The position numbers and the translations under genes were made by a program. The notes below the pieces were generated by a model. The model saw only the letters and a list, made by a program, of their open reading frames with translations, was not told where the DNA came from and searched no databases. Positions 1 to 6,565 of a stretch of 7,074 bases of DNA are shown piece by piece; position 1 is the stretch's first letter, and every line of letters begins with the position of its first letter. The DNA comes from an uncultured Bacteroidota bacterium. GTDB taxonomy: Bacteria; Bacteroidota; Bacteroidia; Chitinophagales; Chitinophagaceae. The stretch lies in the NCBI GenBank assembly GCA_903847655.1, contig CAINEG010000202.1, positions 1 through 7,074 on the forward strand. Direction: 5' to 3'.

Positions 1-298
<298 letters not shown>

Positions 299-313
299 AT
301 CCCTTTAATAAAT

Positions 314-340
314 CAAGGCACCCGTTTATGGGATGCCTTG
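314..340. terminator. Hairpin downstream of lysS, possible terminator in a convergent junction
   Basis: The 7-base arms CAAGGCA (314-320) and TGCCTTG (334-340) are perfectly complementary. They continue inward as CCC/GGG with one bulged A at 333, around a GTTTAT loop, giving about 10 pairs. It is the most GC-rich structure in the junction. On the + strand it is followed by six A residues rather than T, and on the minus strand by ATTTATTA. It is therefore not a clean intrinsic terminator in either direction, and it may act mainly as a 3' end stabiliser for the lysS transcript. Confidence 0.5.
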
Positions 341-356
341 AAAAAATCATTAGATA

Positions 357-399
357 AAATTATAGAGATTAATAAATTTTTATTTAATCTCTATAATTT
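357..399 (-). terminator. 16-bp perfect hairpin containing the amidohydrolase stop codon
   Basis: AAATTATAGAGATTAA (357-372) and its exact reverse complement (384-399) form a 16-pair stem around an 11-base A/T loop. The right arm contains the stop codon (384-386) and the last four codons of the minus-strand amidohydrolase gene. In the minus direction the stem is followed by TATCTAATG and then a run of six T residues, so it can serve as a weak, AT-rich terminator for the gmk-SDR-amidohydrolase transcript. In the + direction it could also end lysS read-through. The repeat is plainly visible; its function is inferred. Confidence 0.55.
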
Positions 400-1847
400 A
401 ACGCGGGTTTTATATCACCTAGTAATGCTTTGTATTTATAATCTCCTTTAGATTTAACAAACTCTTCCATTGCTTTTGCAAGTAATACAGGATTACTCAT
501 TAAATCAATAGCGGTTAATGCCATTGTTTTACTGGCTACCAGCATTCCTTTTGTTCCAATTTCAGTACCACCTGAAGCCACCGCTTGCCAGCTATGTGCG
601 GGTGTACCTGGTACCCAAGTGGCTGCACGCAAACCAACAGTAGGCAAGGCATAGCTCACATCTCCTACATCGGTGGAACCACTATTGCCCTCATTGATAT
701 AGCTTAATGGTCTTACAGTGGCTGCAGTTGCTACGTCTACTTTTGCTCCAATAAAACTTGGTTCAATTTTTTTTGCAAAATTTAAATCAGCTTCACTATA
801 AGTAACGCCGCCTACTTTTTCTAAATTAATCTGCATGGCTTCGGCCAATGTTTTATTAATTAATAAATCGTGCGTACCACCAATAATATCATATTTCATT
901 GTAGTACCAGTTCCAAGTGCAGCACCTTCCGCGGCCTTTACGACTCTATCAAAAATTTCTACCACATCTTTACGCTTTGGATGACGTACATAGTAATAGG
1001 CTTCTGCAAAATCAGGCACTACATTGGGTGCTTTACCCCCACTGGTAATGATATAATGTATTCTAGTTTCTTGGGGTACATGTTCGCGCATCATATTGAC
1101 CATATTGTCCATGGCTTCTACTGCATCTAAAGAAGAACGACCTTGTTCAGGTTGTGCTGCAGCATGGGCAGATATTCCATAAAACTTAAACTTAGCAGAC
1201 TTATTCGCTAATGCGCTGGTCGTAGTTATAGCGTTTACATCATCGGGGTGCCAATGTATCACGGCATCCACTCCGTTAAATAAACCTGCACGTACCATAT
1301 ATACTTTTCCACTTCCACCTTCTTCCGCAGGACAACCATAAACCTTGATGGTTCCTTTTAATTTTCCTGCAGCAATTAATTCTTTAATCGCAATGCCAGC
1401 ACCCACCGATGCAGTACCAAACAAGTGATGACCACAACCATGGCCAGCATTTTTACCAGCAATGGGATTTTTTTCTGGACTAGCAGCTTGTGCTAGACCT
1501 GGTAGGGCATCGTATTCAGCTAAAATGCCAATTACCGGAGCACCGCTACCATAAGTAGCCACAAAAGCAGTAGGTATTTCTGCCACACCAGTTTCAACTG
1601 TAAAGCCTGCTGCTTTTAAATTTTGTACATGTAAAGCAGCGCTTTTATTTTCTTTATAGCCTACTTCTGCATATTCCCATATTTGCAAGGCTGTTTTTTT
1701 ATCTTCATCATAAGCATTGTTAAGCGCAACTAAAGTAGCTTCTTTGTTCGCATTAATTTGTTGTGCAGCGGGGTCCACCTTATTTTTCTTCTGTGCCATC
1801 AATTGCATACTAAGTAATACCAGGCTCGTCATTAAAATTCTTTTCAT
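384..1847 (-). CDS. Exported M20-family amidohydrolase, AbgB-like
   Basis: A 487-residue metallo-amidohydrolase of the M20 peptidase family, closest in motif pattern to AbgB (p-aminobenzoyl-glutamate hydrolase subunit B, about 480 residues in E. coli). Residues 1-19 form a signal peptide: KR, a hydrophobic core, then a cut after MAQ. The mature enzyme should therefore lie in the periplasm or outside the cell. The catalytic domain has GILAEYDALPGLAQ (107-120), then GHGCGHH (135-141), whose Cys138 and His140 are probable metal ligands. CPAEEGGSGK (172-181) carries the catalytic and ligand glutamates 175/176, and WHP (199-201) carries His200. The dimerisation domain follows at about 215-320, with His228 in SAHAAAQP. 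The C-terminal catalytic part holds STDVGDVSY (391-399) and the ligand His418 in PAHSW. All expected ligands are present. No abgA or abgT neighbour is visible, so the substrate is unknown; an N-acyl or aminoacyl amide is plausible. It lies last in a minus-strand cluster, 42 bases after the SDR gene. Confidence 0.88.
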   Translation of the reverse strand: MKRILMTSLVLLSMQLMAQKKNKVDPAAQQINANKEATLVALNNAYDEDKKTALQIWEYAEVGYKENKSAALHVQNLKAAGFTVETGVAEIPTAFVATYGSGAPVIGILAEYDALPGLAQAASPEKNPIAGKNAGHGCGHHLFGTASVGAGIAIKELIAAGKLKGTIKVYGCPAEEGGSGKVYMVRAGLFNGVDAVIHWHPDDVNAITTTSALANKSAKFKFYGISAHAAAQPEQGRSSLDAVEAMDNMVNMMREHVPQETRIHYIITSGGKAPNVVPDFAEAYYYVRHPKRKDVVEIFDRVVKAAEGAALGTGTTMKYDIIGGTHDLLINKTLAEAMQINLEKVGGVTYSEADLNFAKKIEPSFIGAKVDVATAATVRPLSYINEGNSGSTDVGDVSYALPTVGLRAATWVPGTPAHSWQAVASGGTEIGTKGMLVASKTMALTAIDLMSNPVLLAKAMEEFVKSKGDYKYKALLGDIKPALNYRD

Positions 1848-1889
1848 ACTTGTTTCTTTAAATTGAAATAAAAAATGTTTTATAAAATA

Positions 1890-2708
1890 TTATAAAAATA
1901 AATCGTAAAATAATTTAGCCCCCGGCACTACCGAATAATGCGCTAAGTCGGTGATACCTTCTGCAGCCAATACTTCTTCATCGATAAATAATTTTCCTGT
2001 GTAGGCTAATTTTTCTTTACTTAAAATATAGAAGGCCGCATCTGCAATAATATCGGTGGTTCTACTCATATTCGCTAAGGCCTGTCCGCCTAGTAAATTG
2101 CGCACAGCCGCAGTATCTATGGTAGTTCTAGGCCATAAAGAATTACAAGCAATATTATCATCTTTAAATTCTTCTGCCCAGCCCAAGGTCATCATGCTCA
2201 TATCATATTTTGAAATAGTATAAGCTACATGTGGTCCTAACCATTTTGGTGCTAAATTAATAGGAGGAGATAAAGTTAAAATATGTGCATGTGTCGATTT
2301 TCTTAAATAAGGTAGCGCGTGTTGCACCATTAAAAAAGTACCACGTACATTAATGCTATGCATTAAATCAAATCTTTTACTAGGGGTACTCGCTGTATCT
2401 GTTAATTGAATAGCACTTGCATTATTAATAAGTATATCAATGCCTCCAAATGTATCTACAGTTTGCTTTACAGCATTTGTAATTTGTGCTTCGTCTCTAA
2501 TATCTACTTGAATCGCTAAAGCCTTTACGCCTAAGGCTTCTACCTCAGCAGCGGCCGAAAAAATAGTGCCACCTAAACGTGGATCTTCTTCCACCGACTT
2601 TGCTGCAATGACAATATTCACTCCCGCAGCAGCTAATTTTAAAGCCATTGCTTTTCCAATTCCTCTGCTACCGCCCGTGATAAATACGGTTTTTCCTTGT
2701 AATGACAT
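1890..2708 (-). CDS. SDR family NAD(P)-dependent oxidoreductase, HSDL2-like
   Basis: A 272-residue classical-fold short-chain dehydrogenase/reductase, predicted cytoplasmic. The Rossmann nucleotide-binding motif is TGGSRGIG (11-18). VDIR (68-71) contacts the adenine ring and NNAS (95-98) is the structural motif. The catalytic set is Ser147, Tyr163 and Lys167, in LSPPINL and AYTISKYDMSM. The Ser-Tyr spacing is 16 residues, against about 13 in most SDRs. This spacing, the SPP after the serine, and LWPRTTIDTAA (191-201) resemble the hydroxysteroid dehydrogenase-like 2 (HSDL2) group. Human HSDL2 has an added C-terminal SCP2 lipid-binding domain, which is absent here. The substrate is unknown; fatty-acyl or steroid-like carbonyls are only suggested by the family name. 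The start is ATG at 2706-2708, behind an A/T-rich leader with no Shine-Dalgarno match. The gene lies 35 bases downstream of gmk and 42 bases upstream of the amidohydrolase, with no terminator seen in either gap, so co-transcription is likely. Confidence 0.87.
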   Translation of the reverse strand: MSLQGKTVFITGGSRGIGKAMALKLAAAGVNIVIAAKSVEEDPRLGGTIFSAAAEVEALGVKALAIQVDIRDEAQITNAVKQTVDTFGGIDILINNASAIQLTDTASTPSKRFDLMHSINVRGTFLMVQHALPYLRKSTHAHILTLSPPINLAPKWLGPHVAYTISKYDMSMMTLGWAEEFKDDNIACNSLWPRTTIDTAAVRNLLGGQALANMSRTTDIIADAAFYILSKEKLAYTGKLFIDEEVLAAEGITDLAHYSVVPGAKLFYDLFL

Positions 2709-2743
2709 TTTAAAAATTTTATTTTTTTAACAACACAATTTAT

Positions 2744-3316
2744 TTAGTCTAAAAAATCCAAAATTACTTTTTCAGTTGTGGTACATGCCGTTGCTAGTAC
2801 TTCGTTTTTAATAATCGCATTAAACTCTTTACTAAAACTTATTTCATAGGCCGCTTTGTCTAATCTTACTTGAATGCTTTCGGCGCTTTCTGTTTTTCTA
2901 TTTTCCAATCTTTCTTTTAAAATTTCAATAGAGGGAGGCATGATAAAGATGGACAAACAGTTGGTCCCCAATTGCTTTTGTACTTTAATGGCTCCTTTGA
3001 CATCGATGTCTAAAACAGGAATTTTTCCTAGGTTCCAGATGCGGGTCAACTCCGATTTTAAAGTACCATAATAGACGCCTTCATAGACCATCTCATATTC
3101 TAAAAATTCATCTTGGTAGATGTATCCTTCAAATTGGGCTAAGGAAATAAAATGATATTCTACTCCATCTTTTTCAAGGCCCCTAGGCGCGCGCGTAGTG
3201 GCGGAAACCGAAAAGGACAACAAAGGCATTGCCTTTAATAAATAAGCAGCAATAGAAGTTTTGCCTGCCCCGGATGGAGCGGTTAAAATAATTACTTTCT
3301 GTTGGTTTTGGGACAT
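2744..3316 (-). CDS. gmk: Guanylate kinase
   Basis: A 190-residue guanylate kinase, which phosphorylates GMP to GDP with ATP in the cytoplasm and is essential for GTP supply. The P-loop is APSGAGKT (13-20). The GMP-binding segment TTRAPRGLEKDGVEYHFI (40-57) fits the guanylate kinase signature, with Arg42, Arg45, Glu48, Gly51, Tyr54 and Phe56 in place. DID (103-105) precedes VKGA, where many homologues have WQGA. MPPS (126-129) and RLENR lead into the lid region. I chose the ATG at 3314-3316 because MSQNQQKVIILTAPSG matches the usual short N-terminus of the family. The frame also offers an upstream TTG at 3335-3337 that would add seven residues; it is preceded by GAGGAAAAA, which resembles a ribosome-binding site. 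The gene is first in the minus-strand cluster and divergent from the S10 peptidase gene. Confidence 0.95.
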   Translation of the reverse strand: MSQNQQKVIILTAPSGAGKTSIAAYLLKAMPLLSFSVSATTRAPRGLEKDGVEYHFISLAQFEGYIYQDEFLEYEMVYEGVYYGTLKSELTRIWNLGKIPVLDIDVKGAIKVQKQLGTNCLSIFIMPPSIEILKERLENRKTESAESIQVRLDKAAYEISFSKEFNAIIKNEVLATACTTTEKVILDFLD

Positions 3317-3459
3317 CCTTACAAATTTATAGGGCAATTTTTCCTCGCTCTAAATTACACAAATACTGCCTAAATAAATAATTATATAAGGGGTTTAAAA
3401 AACCTACAATTATGATGTATATTTAGCTGTACAAAAATTCATTCCCTAAAAATAGAATT
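3317..3459. promoter_or_regulatory. Divergent intergenic region with presumed promoters for gmk and the S10 peptidase gene
   Basis: This 143-base A/T-rich gap separates two genes that point away from each other, so both promoters should lie here. Against the Bacteroidota -7 consensus TAnnTTTG, the + strand offers TATATTTA at 3418-3425, 34 bases before the S10 ATG, but without a good -33 TTTG. On the minus strand an exact match, TAAATTTG, lies at 3322-3329, only five bases before the gmk ATG. A one-mismatch match, TAATTTAG, lies at 3350-3357. None is convincing alone in such AT-rich DNA. The region assignment follows from gene orientation; the individual boxes are guesses. Confidence 0.45.
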
Positions 3460-4995
3460 ATGAAAAAACAACTATTTACTTATTTGTTGATTGCTTTGGC
3501 CATGGTGGCACAAGCCCAAAAGCCAGGAGCAGAGGAGTCAAGTGCAAAAGTAAAATCTGAGGACAAAAACCCAAATTTTAAACGCGAGCTTTCTTTAGAA
3601 GCCAAAACAGAAAACAAAGGTGAAATCACTATTAAAGGTCAGAAAGTGCCCTATAAAGTAGTTTCTGGTACTATGCCTGTTTGGGATGAAGATGGTAAAG
3701 CCATTGCTGGTGTATTTTATATTTATTACGAACGTACGGATGTGACGAATAAAGACGAGCGTCCCTTGGTGATTTCTTTTAATGGAGGACCAGGTACCGC
3801 CAGTGTTTGGATGCACTTAGGTTATACTAGCCCAAAGAAATTAAAAATTGATGACGAAGGTTATCCTATTCAACCTTATGGATTCGAAGACAACCCTAAT
3901 TCAATTTTAGATGCAGCAGATATTGTGTATATAGATCCAGTGAATACAGGCTTCTCTAGAATTTTAGATAAGTCAGTACCAACTTCAAAATTTTTTGGCG
4001 TCAATGCGGATGTCAAATATTTAGCAGATTGGATCAATGCTTTTGTTGCTAGACAAAAACGTTGGGCTTCTCCTAAGTTTTTAATTGGAGAAAGTTATGG
4101 TACAACGCGTGTATCTGGCTTGTCATTAGAATTACAAAACAGACATTGGATGTATTTAAATGGTGTAATTTTAGTCTCCCCTACCGATTTAGGTATTAAA
4201 CGTGAAGGCCCTACCAGTGCTGCTTTGCGTGTTCCTTATATGGCAGCCACTGCCTGGTACCATAAAAAACTAGCAGCCGATTTACAGTCTAAAGATTTGA
4301 CTGCTTATTTACCAGAAGTTGAAGCTTTTACAATCAATGAATTAATTCCAGCCATTGCACAAGGTGGTGCATTGAATGCAGAAAAGAAAAAAGAAATTGT
4401 AAAAAAAGTAGCTCGTTATACAGGTATTGGTGAAACAGAAGTAGCACAACTTAGTTTGACTATTCCTTTTGATTATTTCTGGAAAGAATTATTAAGAGAC
4501 AAAGGAAAAACAGTGGGACGTTTAGATTCTCGTTACATAGGCATGGATAAATTGGATGCAGGAGATAGCCCTGATTACAATGCAGAGCTTACTTCTTGGG
4601 AGCATTCTTTCACGCCTGCGATCAATATGTATTTGAGAGATGAGTTGGGTTACAAAACAGATTTAGAGTATTATATTTTTGGTCCAACCCATCCTTGGGA
4701 CAATACCAATAACCATACAGGCGATGATTTGCGTCAAGCCATGATGCAAAATCCTTATTTACATTTATTGGTTCAGTCTGGTTATTATGATGGTGCCTGC
4801 GATTATTTTAATGCTAAATACAATATGTGGCAAATGGATCCTGCTGGAAAAATTCAAGACAGAATGTTTTGGGAAGGTTACCGCAGTGGACATATGATGT
4901 ATTTGCGCAAAGAAGATTTAACTACCAGCACCGATCATTTGAGAACTTTTATTAAAAAGAGTATACCGAAGGCAGGAACGCCTGCCAAGTTTTAG
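3460..4995 (+). CDS. Exported S10 serine carboxypeptidase-like protein
   Basis: A 511-residue alpha/beta-hydrolase of peptidase family S10 (serine carboxypeptidases, which remove C-terminal residues, often at acidic pH). Residues 1-20 are a signal peptide ending AQAQ, so the enzyme is predicted to be periplasmic or secreted. SFNGGPGTASVWMHLG (106-121) supplies the oxyanion hole. IDPVNTGFS (158-166) is the family's conserved (D/N)xPxGxG-like segment in a variant form. GESYGT (210-215) holds the nucleophile Ser212. GYYDGACDYF (441-450) holds the likely catalytic Asp444, and RSGHMMY (475-481) the catalytic His478. The segment at about 265-380 between strands is a helical lid. The catalytic triad is complete, so an active enzyme is expected. 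Only one cysteine (447) is seen, so the disulfides typical of eukaryotic carboxypeptidases are absent. The start ATG follows an A-rich leader with no Shine-Dalgarno match. The gene stands alone: divergent from gmk, convergent with murA. The exact peptide substrate is unknown. Confidence 0.92.
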   Translation: MKKQLFTYLLIALAMVAQAQKPGAEESSAKVKSEDKNPNFKRELSLEAKTENKGEITIKGQKVPYKVVSGTMPVWDEDGKAIAGVFYIYYERTDVTNKDERPLVISFNGGPGTASVWMHLGYTSPKKLKIDDEGYPIQPYGFEDNPNSILDAADIVYIDPVNTGFSRILDKSVPTSKFFGVNADVKYLADWINAFVARQKRWASPKFLIGESYGTTRVSGLSLELQNRHWMYLNGVILVSPTDLGIKREGPTSAALRVPYMAATAWYHKKLAADLQSKDLTAYLPEVEAFTINELIPAIAQGGALNAEKKKEIVKKVARYTGIGETEVAQLSLTIPFDYFWKELLRDKGKTVGRLDSRYIGMDKLDAGDSPDYNAELTSWEHSFTPAINMYLRDELGYKTDLEYYIFGPTHPWDNTNNHTGDDLRQAMMQNPYLHLLVQSGYYDGACDYFNAKYNMWQMDPAGKIQDRMFWEGYRSGHMMYLRKEDLTTSTDHLRTFIKKSIPKAGTPAKF

Positions 4996-5026
4996 ATCGT
5001 TAAAAAAATATAACGACCTAAAACTT
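4987..5026 (+). terminator. 16-bp hairpin containing the S10 peptidase stop codon
   Basis: AAGTTTTAGATCGTTA (4987-5002) pairs with TAACGACCTAAAACTT (5011-5026) with a single A-C mismatch (4996/5017) around an A-rich eight-base loop. The left arm contains the last codons and the TAG stop (4993-4995) of the S10 gene. No T-run follows, so this is more likely a 3' end structure or transcript stabiliser than a stand-alone terminator. The stem is seen directly; its role is inferred. Confidence 0.5.
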
Positions 5027-5041
5027 TCGATAATGATTTTT

Positions 5042-5063
5042 AAAATCTAATAAATTAGATTTT
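5042..5063. repeat. AT-rich inverted repeat in the S10-murA junction
   Basis: AAAATCTAA (5042-5050) and TTAGATTTT (5055-5063) form a nine-pair stem with a TAAA loop, followed on the + strand by GTTTTAAATAA. It lies between the stop-codon hairpin and the strong terminator. It could be an auxiliary weak terminator, or chance in A/T-rich DNA. Confidence 0.35.
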
Positions 5064-5088
5064 GTTTTAAATAATAAAAGGTAAAAAG

Positions 5089-5122
5089 AAAAAGAGCCCC
5101 GATAATTCGGGGCTCTTTTTTT
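5089..5122. terminator. Strong bidirectional intrinsic terminator between the S10 gene and murA
   Basis: AAAAAGAGCCCCGA (5089-5102) pairs perfectly with TCGGGGCTCTTTTT (5107-5120) around a TAAT loop. The nine-pair GC-rich core is GAGCCCCGA/TCGGGGCTC. On the + strand it is followed by seven T residues (5116-5122). On the minus strand the upstream A-tracts become a T-rich tail broken by one C. It can therefore end both convergent transcripts, S10 from the left and murA from the right. Confidence 0.93.
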
Positions 5123-5144
5123 ATAATTTAGTTGAAGCAAAATT

Positions 5145-6449
5145 CTAAATACGCTTTATATGCGCCCCCAAGGCTTGTAGCCTTGCATCAATGTGTTGAT
5201 ATCCTCTATCTATTTGTTCAATATTTTGAATGGTACTTTTTCCCTCTGCACTTAAAGCAGCAATCAGCAAGGCTTGTCCAGCACGGATATCAGGGCTACT
5301 CATGGTAATACCACGGAGCGGATATTTACGGCCCAAACCAATCACCGTAGCACGATGCGGATCACACAAAATAATTTGTGCACCCATATCAATTAGCTTA
5401 TCTGTAAAAAACAAACGGCTTTCAAACATTTTTTGATGAATCAATACACTACCTCTGGCTTGAATGGCCGTTACTAATACAATGCTTAATAAATCGGGGG
5501 TAAAACCTGGCCATGGATTGTCGTATATAGTTAAGATACCTCCATCCATAAAAGTTTGTATCTCATAAATATCTTGTGCAGGAATATAGATATCATCTCC
5601 TTTGATGGTAAAATCAATGCCTAGTAAACGAAATTTATCAGGAATAATACCCAAGTGTTCAATGCCAGCATTTTTAATCGTGATTTCACTTTTGGTCATC
5701 GCTGCTAGACCAATGAAGGAACCAATTTCAATCATGTCTGGTAAAATACGATGGTTCGTGCCGCCTAATTTTTTGACCCCTTCAATTTTTAAAAGATTAC
5801 TTCCTAGGCCAGTAATTTTTGCACCCATCTTATTCAACATCAAGCAAAGCTGCTGTATATAAGGCTCACAGGCTGCATTGTAAATAGTGGTGATGCCTTC
5901 GGCTAAAACAGCCGCCATTAAAATATTGGCTGTACCTGTAACAGAAGGCTCGTCCAATAACATATAGGTGCCTATTAAATTTTCTGCTTTTAAGGTGAAA
6001 CAAGCAAGCTTCTCGTCATAAGCATATTTAGCCCCTAATTTTTCAAATCCAATAATATGAGTATCCAATCTTCTTCTTCCAATTTTATCTCCACCTGGCT
6101 TGGGCAAGTAGGCAATTTTAAATCTTGATAAAATCGGTCCAGCCAACATTACACTACCACGCAATCTTCCACTTTTTGCTTTAAAATCATCTGAGGCTAA
6201 ATAACTAGGATCTATTTTATCTGCTTTGAAACGGTATTCACCCTCGGCCAATTTTTCAACGGATACGCCCATCGCGGCTAATAGCTCCATCAATAAATTA
6301 ACATCCACAATATTGGGCACATTTGAAATGGTAATGGGCTCTGCACTAAGCACTACTGCAGACAATACTTGAAGGGCTTCATTTTTTGCACCTTGTGGTG
6401 TAATGTTGCCTTTAAGTGCATGACCTCCTATAACTTCAAATGAACTCAT
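5145..6449 (-). CDS. murA: UDP-N-acetylglucosamine 1-carboxyvinyltransferase, with Asp in place of the active-site Cys
   Basis: A full-length, 434-residue MurA, which transfers enolpyruvate from phosphoenolpyruvate to UDP-GlcNAc in the first committed step of peptidoglycan synthesis, in the cytoplasm. The N-terminal region has Lys22-Asn23 in PQGAKNEALQ. LRGSVMLAGP (96-105) holds a substrate-binding arginine (97). The flexible active-site loop is KPGGDKIGRRRLDTH (117-131). Position 121, equivalent to Cys115 of the E. coli enzyme, is Asp (GAT, 6087-6089). TGTANILMAAVLAEG (171-185) and SPDIRAGQALLIAALSAEG (385-403) are the matching segments of the two inverse alpha/beta domains. Asp319 in FTPDL matches the catalytic Asp305, and Arg415 in IDRGYQ matches Arg397. 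The protein otherwise looks fully functional. It follows the DUF4290 gene by 116 bases, an order common in Bacteroidota. No Shine-Dalgarno sequence precedes the ATG; the leader reads AATAGTTAAACA. A one-mismatch -7 box, TATTTTCG, lies about 20 bases upstream. Confidence 0.97.
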   Translation of the reverse strand: MSSFEVIGGHALKGNITPQGAKNEALQVLSAVVLSAEPITISNVPNIVDVNLLMELLAAMGVSVEKLAEGEYRFKADKIDPSYLASDDFKAKSGRLRGSVMLAGPILSRFKIAYLPKPGGDKIGRRRLDTHIIGFEKLGAKYAYDEKLACFTLKAENLIGTYMLLDEPSVTGTANILMAAVLAEGITTIYNAACEPYIQQLCLMLNKMGAKITGLGSNLLKIEGVKKLGGTNHRILPDMIEIGSFIGLAAMTKSEITIKNAGIEHLGIIPDKFRLLGIDFTIKGDDIYIPAQDIYEIQTFMDGGILTIYDNPWPGFTPDLLSIVLVTAIQARGSVLIHQKMFESRLFFTDKLIDMGAQIILCDPHRATVIGLGRKYPLRGITMSSPDIRAGQALLIAALSAEGKSTIQNIEQIDRGYQHIDARLQALGAHIKRI

Positions 6450-6513
6450 TGTTTAACTATTTGCTTTACGAAAATACATGATTCGCTGCACTTTCCTATC
6501 GGTCTAAAACAAT

Positions 6514-6545
6514 AAATCCCATCTCGCTAAGGCCAAATGGGATTT
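6514..6545. terminator. Hairpin between the DUF4290 gene and murA
   Basis: AAATCCCAT (6514-6522) and ATGGGATTT (6537-6545) form a nine-pair stem with a 14-base loop. In the minus-strand direction of transcription it is followed by ATTGTTTTAG, a modest T-rich tail. It lies 20 bases past the DUF4290 stop and 64 bases before the murA start. It may be a partial terminator that lets murA be expressed from its own promoter, or a processing site within one transcript. Confidence 0.55.
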
Positions 6546-6565
6546 CAATTATTTCAACACTTAAA

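Noticed and set aside
870..1130. A + strand open frame of 86 codons inside the amidohydrolase gene
   Set aside because: It is antisense to a well-supported M20 coding region and has no recognisable motif or start context.
1878..1897. A/T-only inverted repeat TTTTATA/TATAAAA at the end of the SDR gene
   Set aside because: It has seven A/T pairs only, is too weak to act as a terminator, and is likely to occur by chance in this composition.
2874..3071. A + strand open frame of 65 codons inside gmk
   Set aside because: It is antisense to a conserved guanylate kinase and has no support of its own.
3392..3404. Small GGTTT/AAACC hairpin in the divergent intergenic region, considered as an operator
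   Set aside because: It has only five pairs with a three-base loop and no regulator gene is nearby.
3595..3816. A minus-strand open frame of 73 codons inside the S10 gene
   Set aside because: It is antisense to the conserved NGGPG region of the S10 peptidase and is best explained as a shadow.
3460..4995. Considered whether the S10 peptidase and the amidohydrolase form a dedicated secreted peptide-degradation system
   Set aside because: They are on opposite strands in separate transcription units with gmk and the SDR gene between them, and there is no transporter or regulator to tie them together.
5230..5862. Two + strand open frames (5230-5436 and 5602-5862) inside murA
   Set aside because: Both are antisense to strongly conserved MurA sequence and lack motifs.
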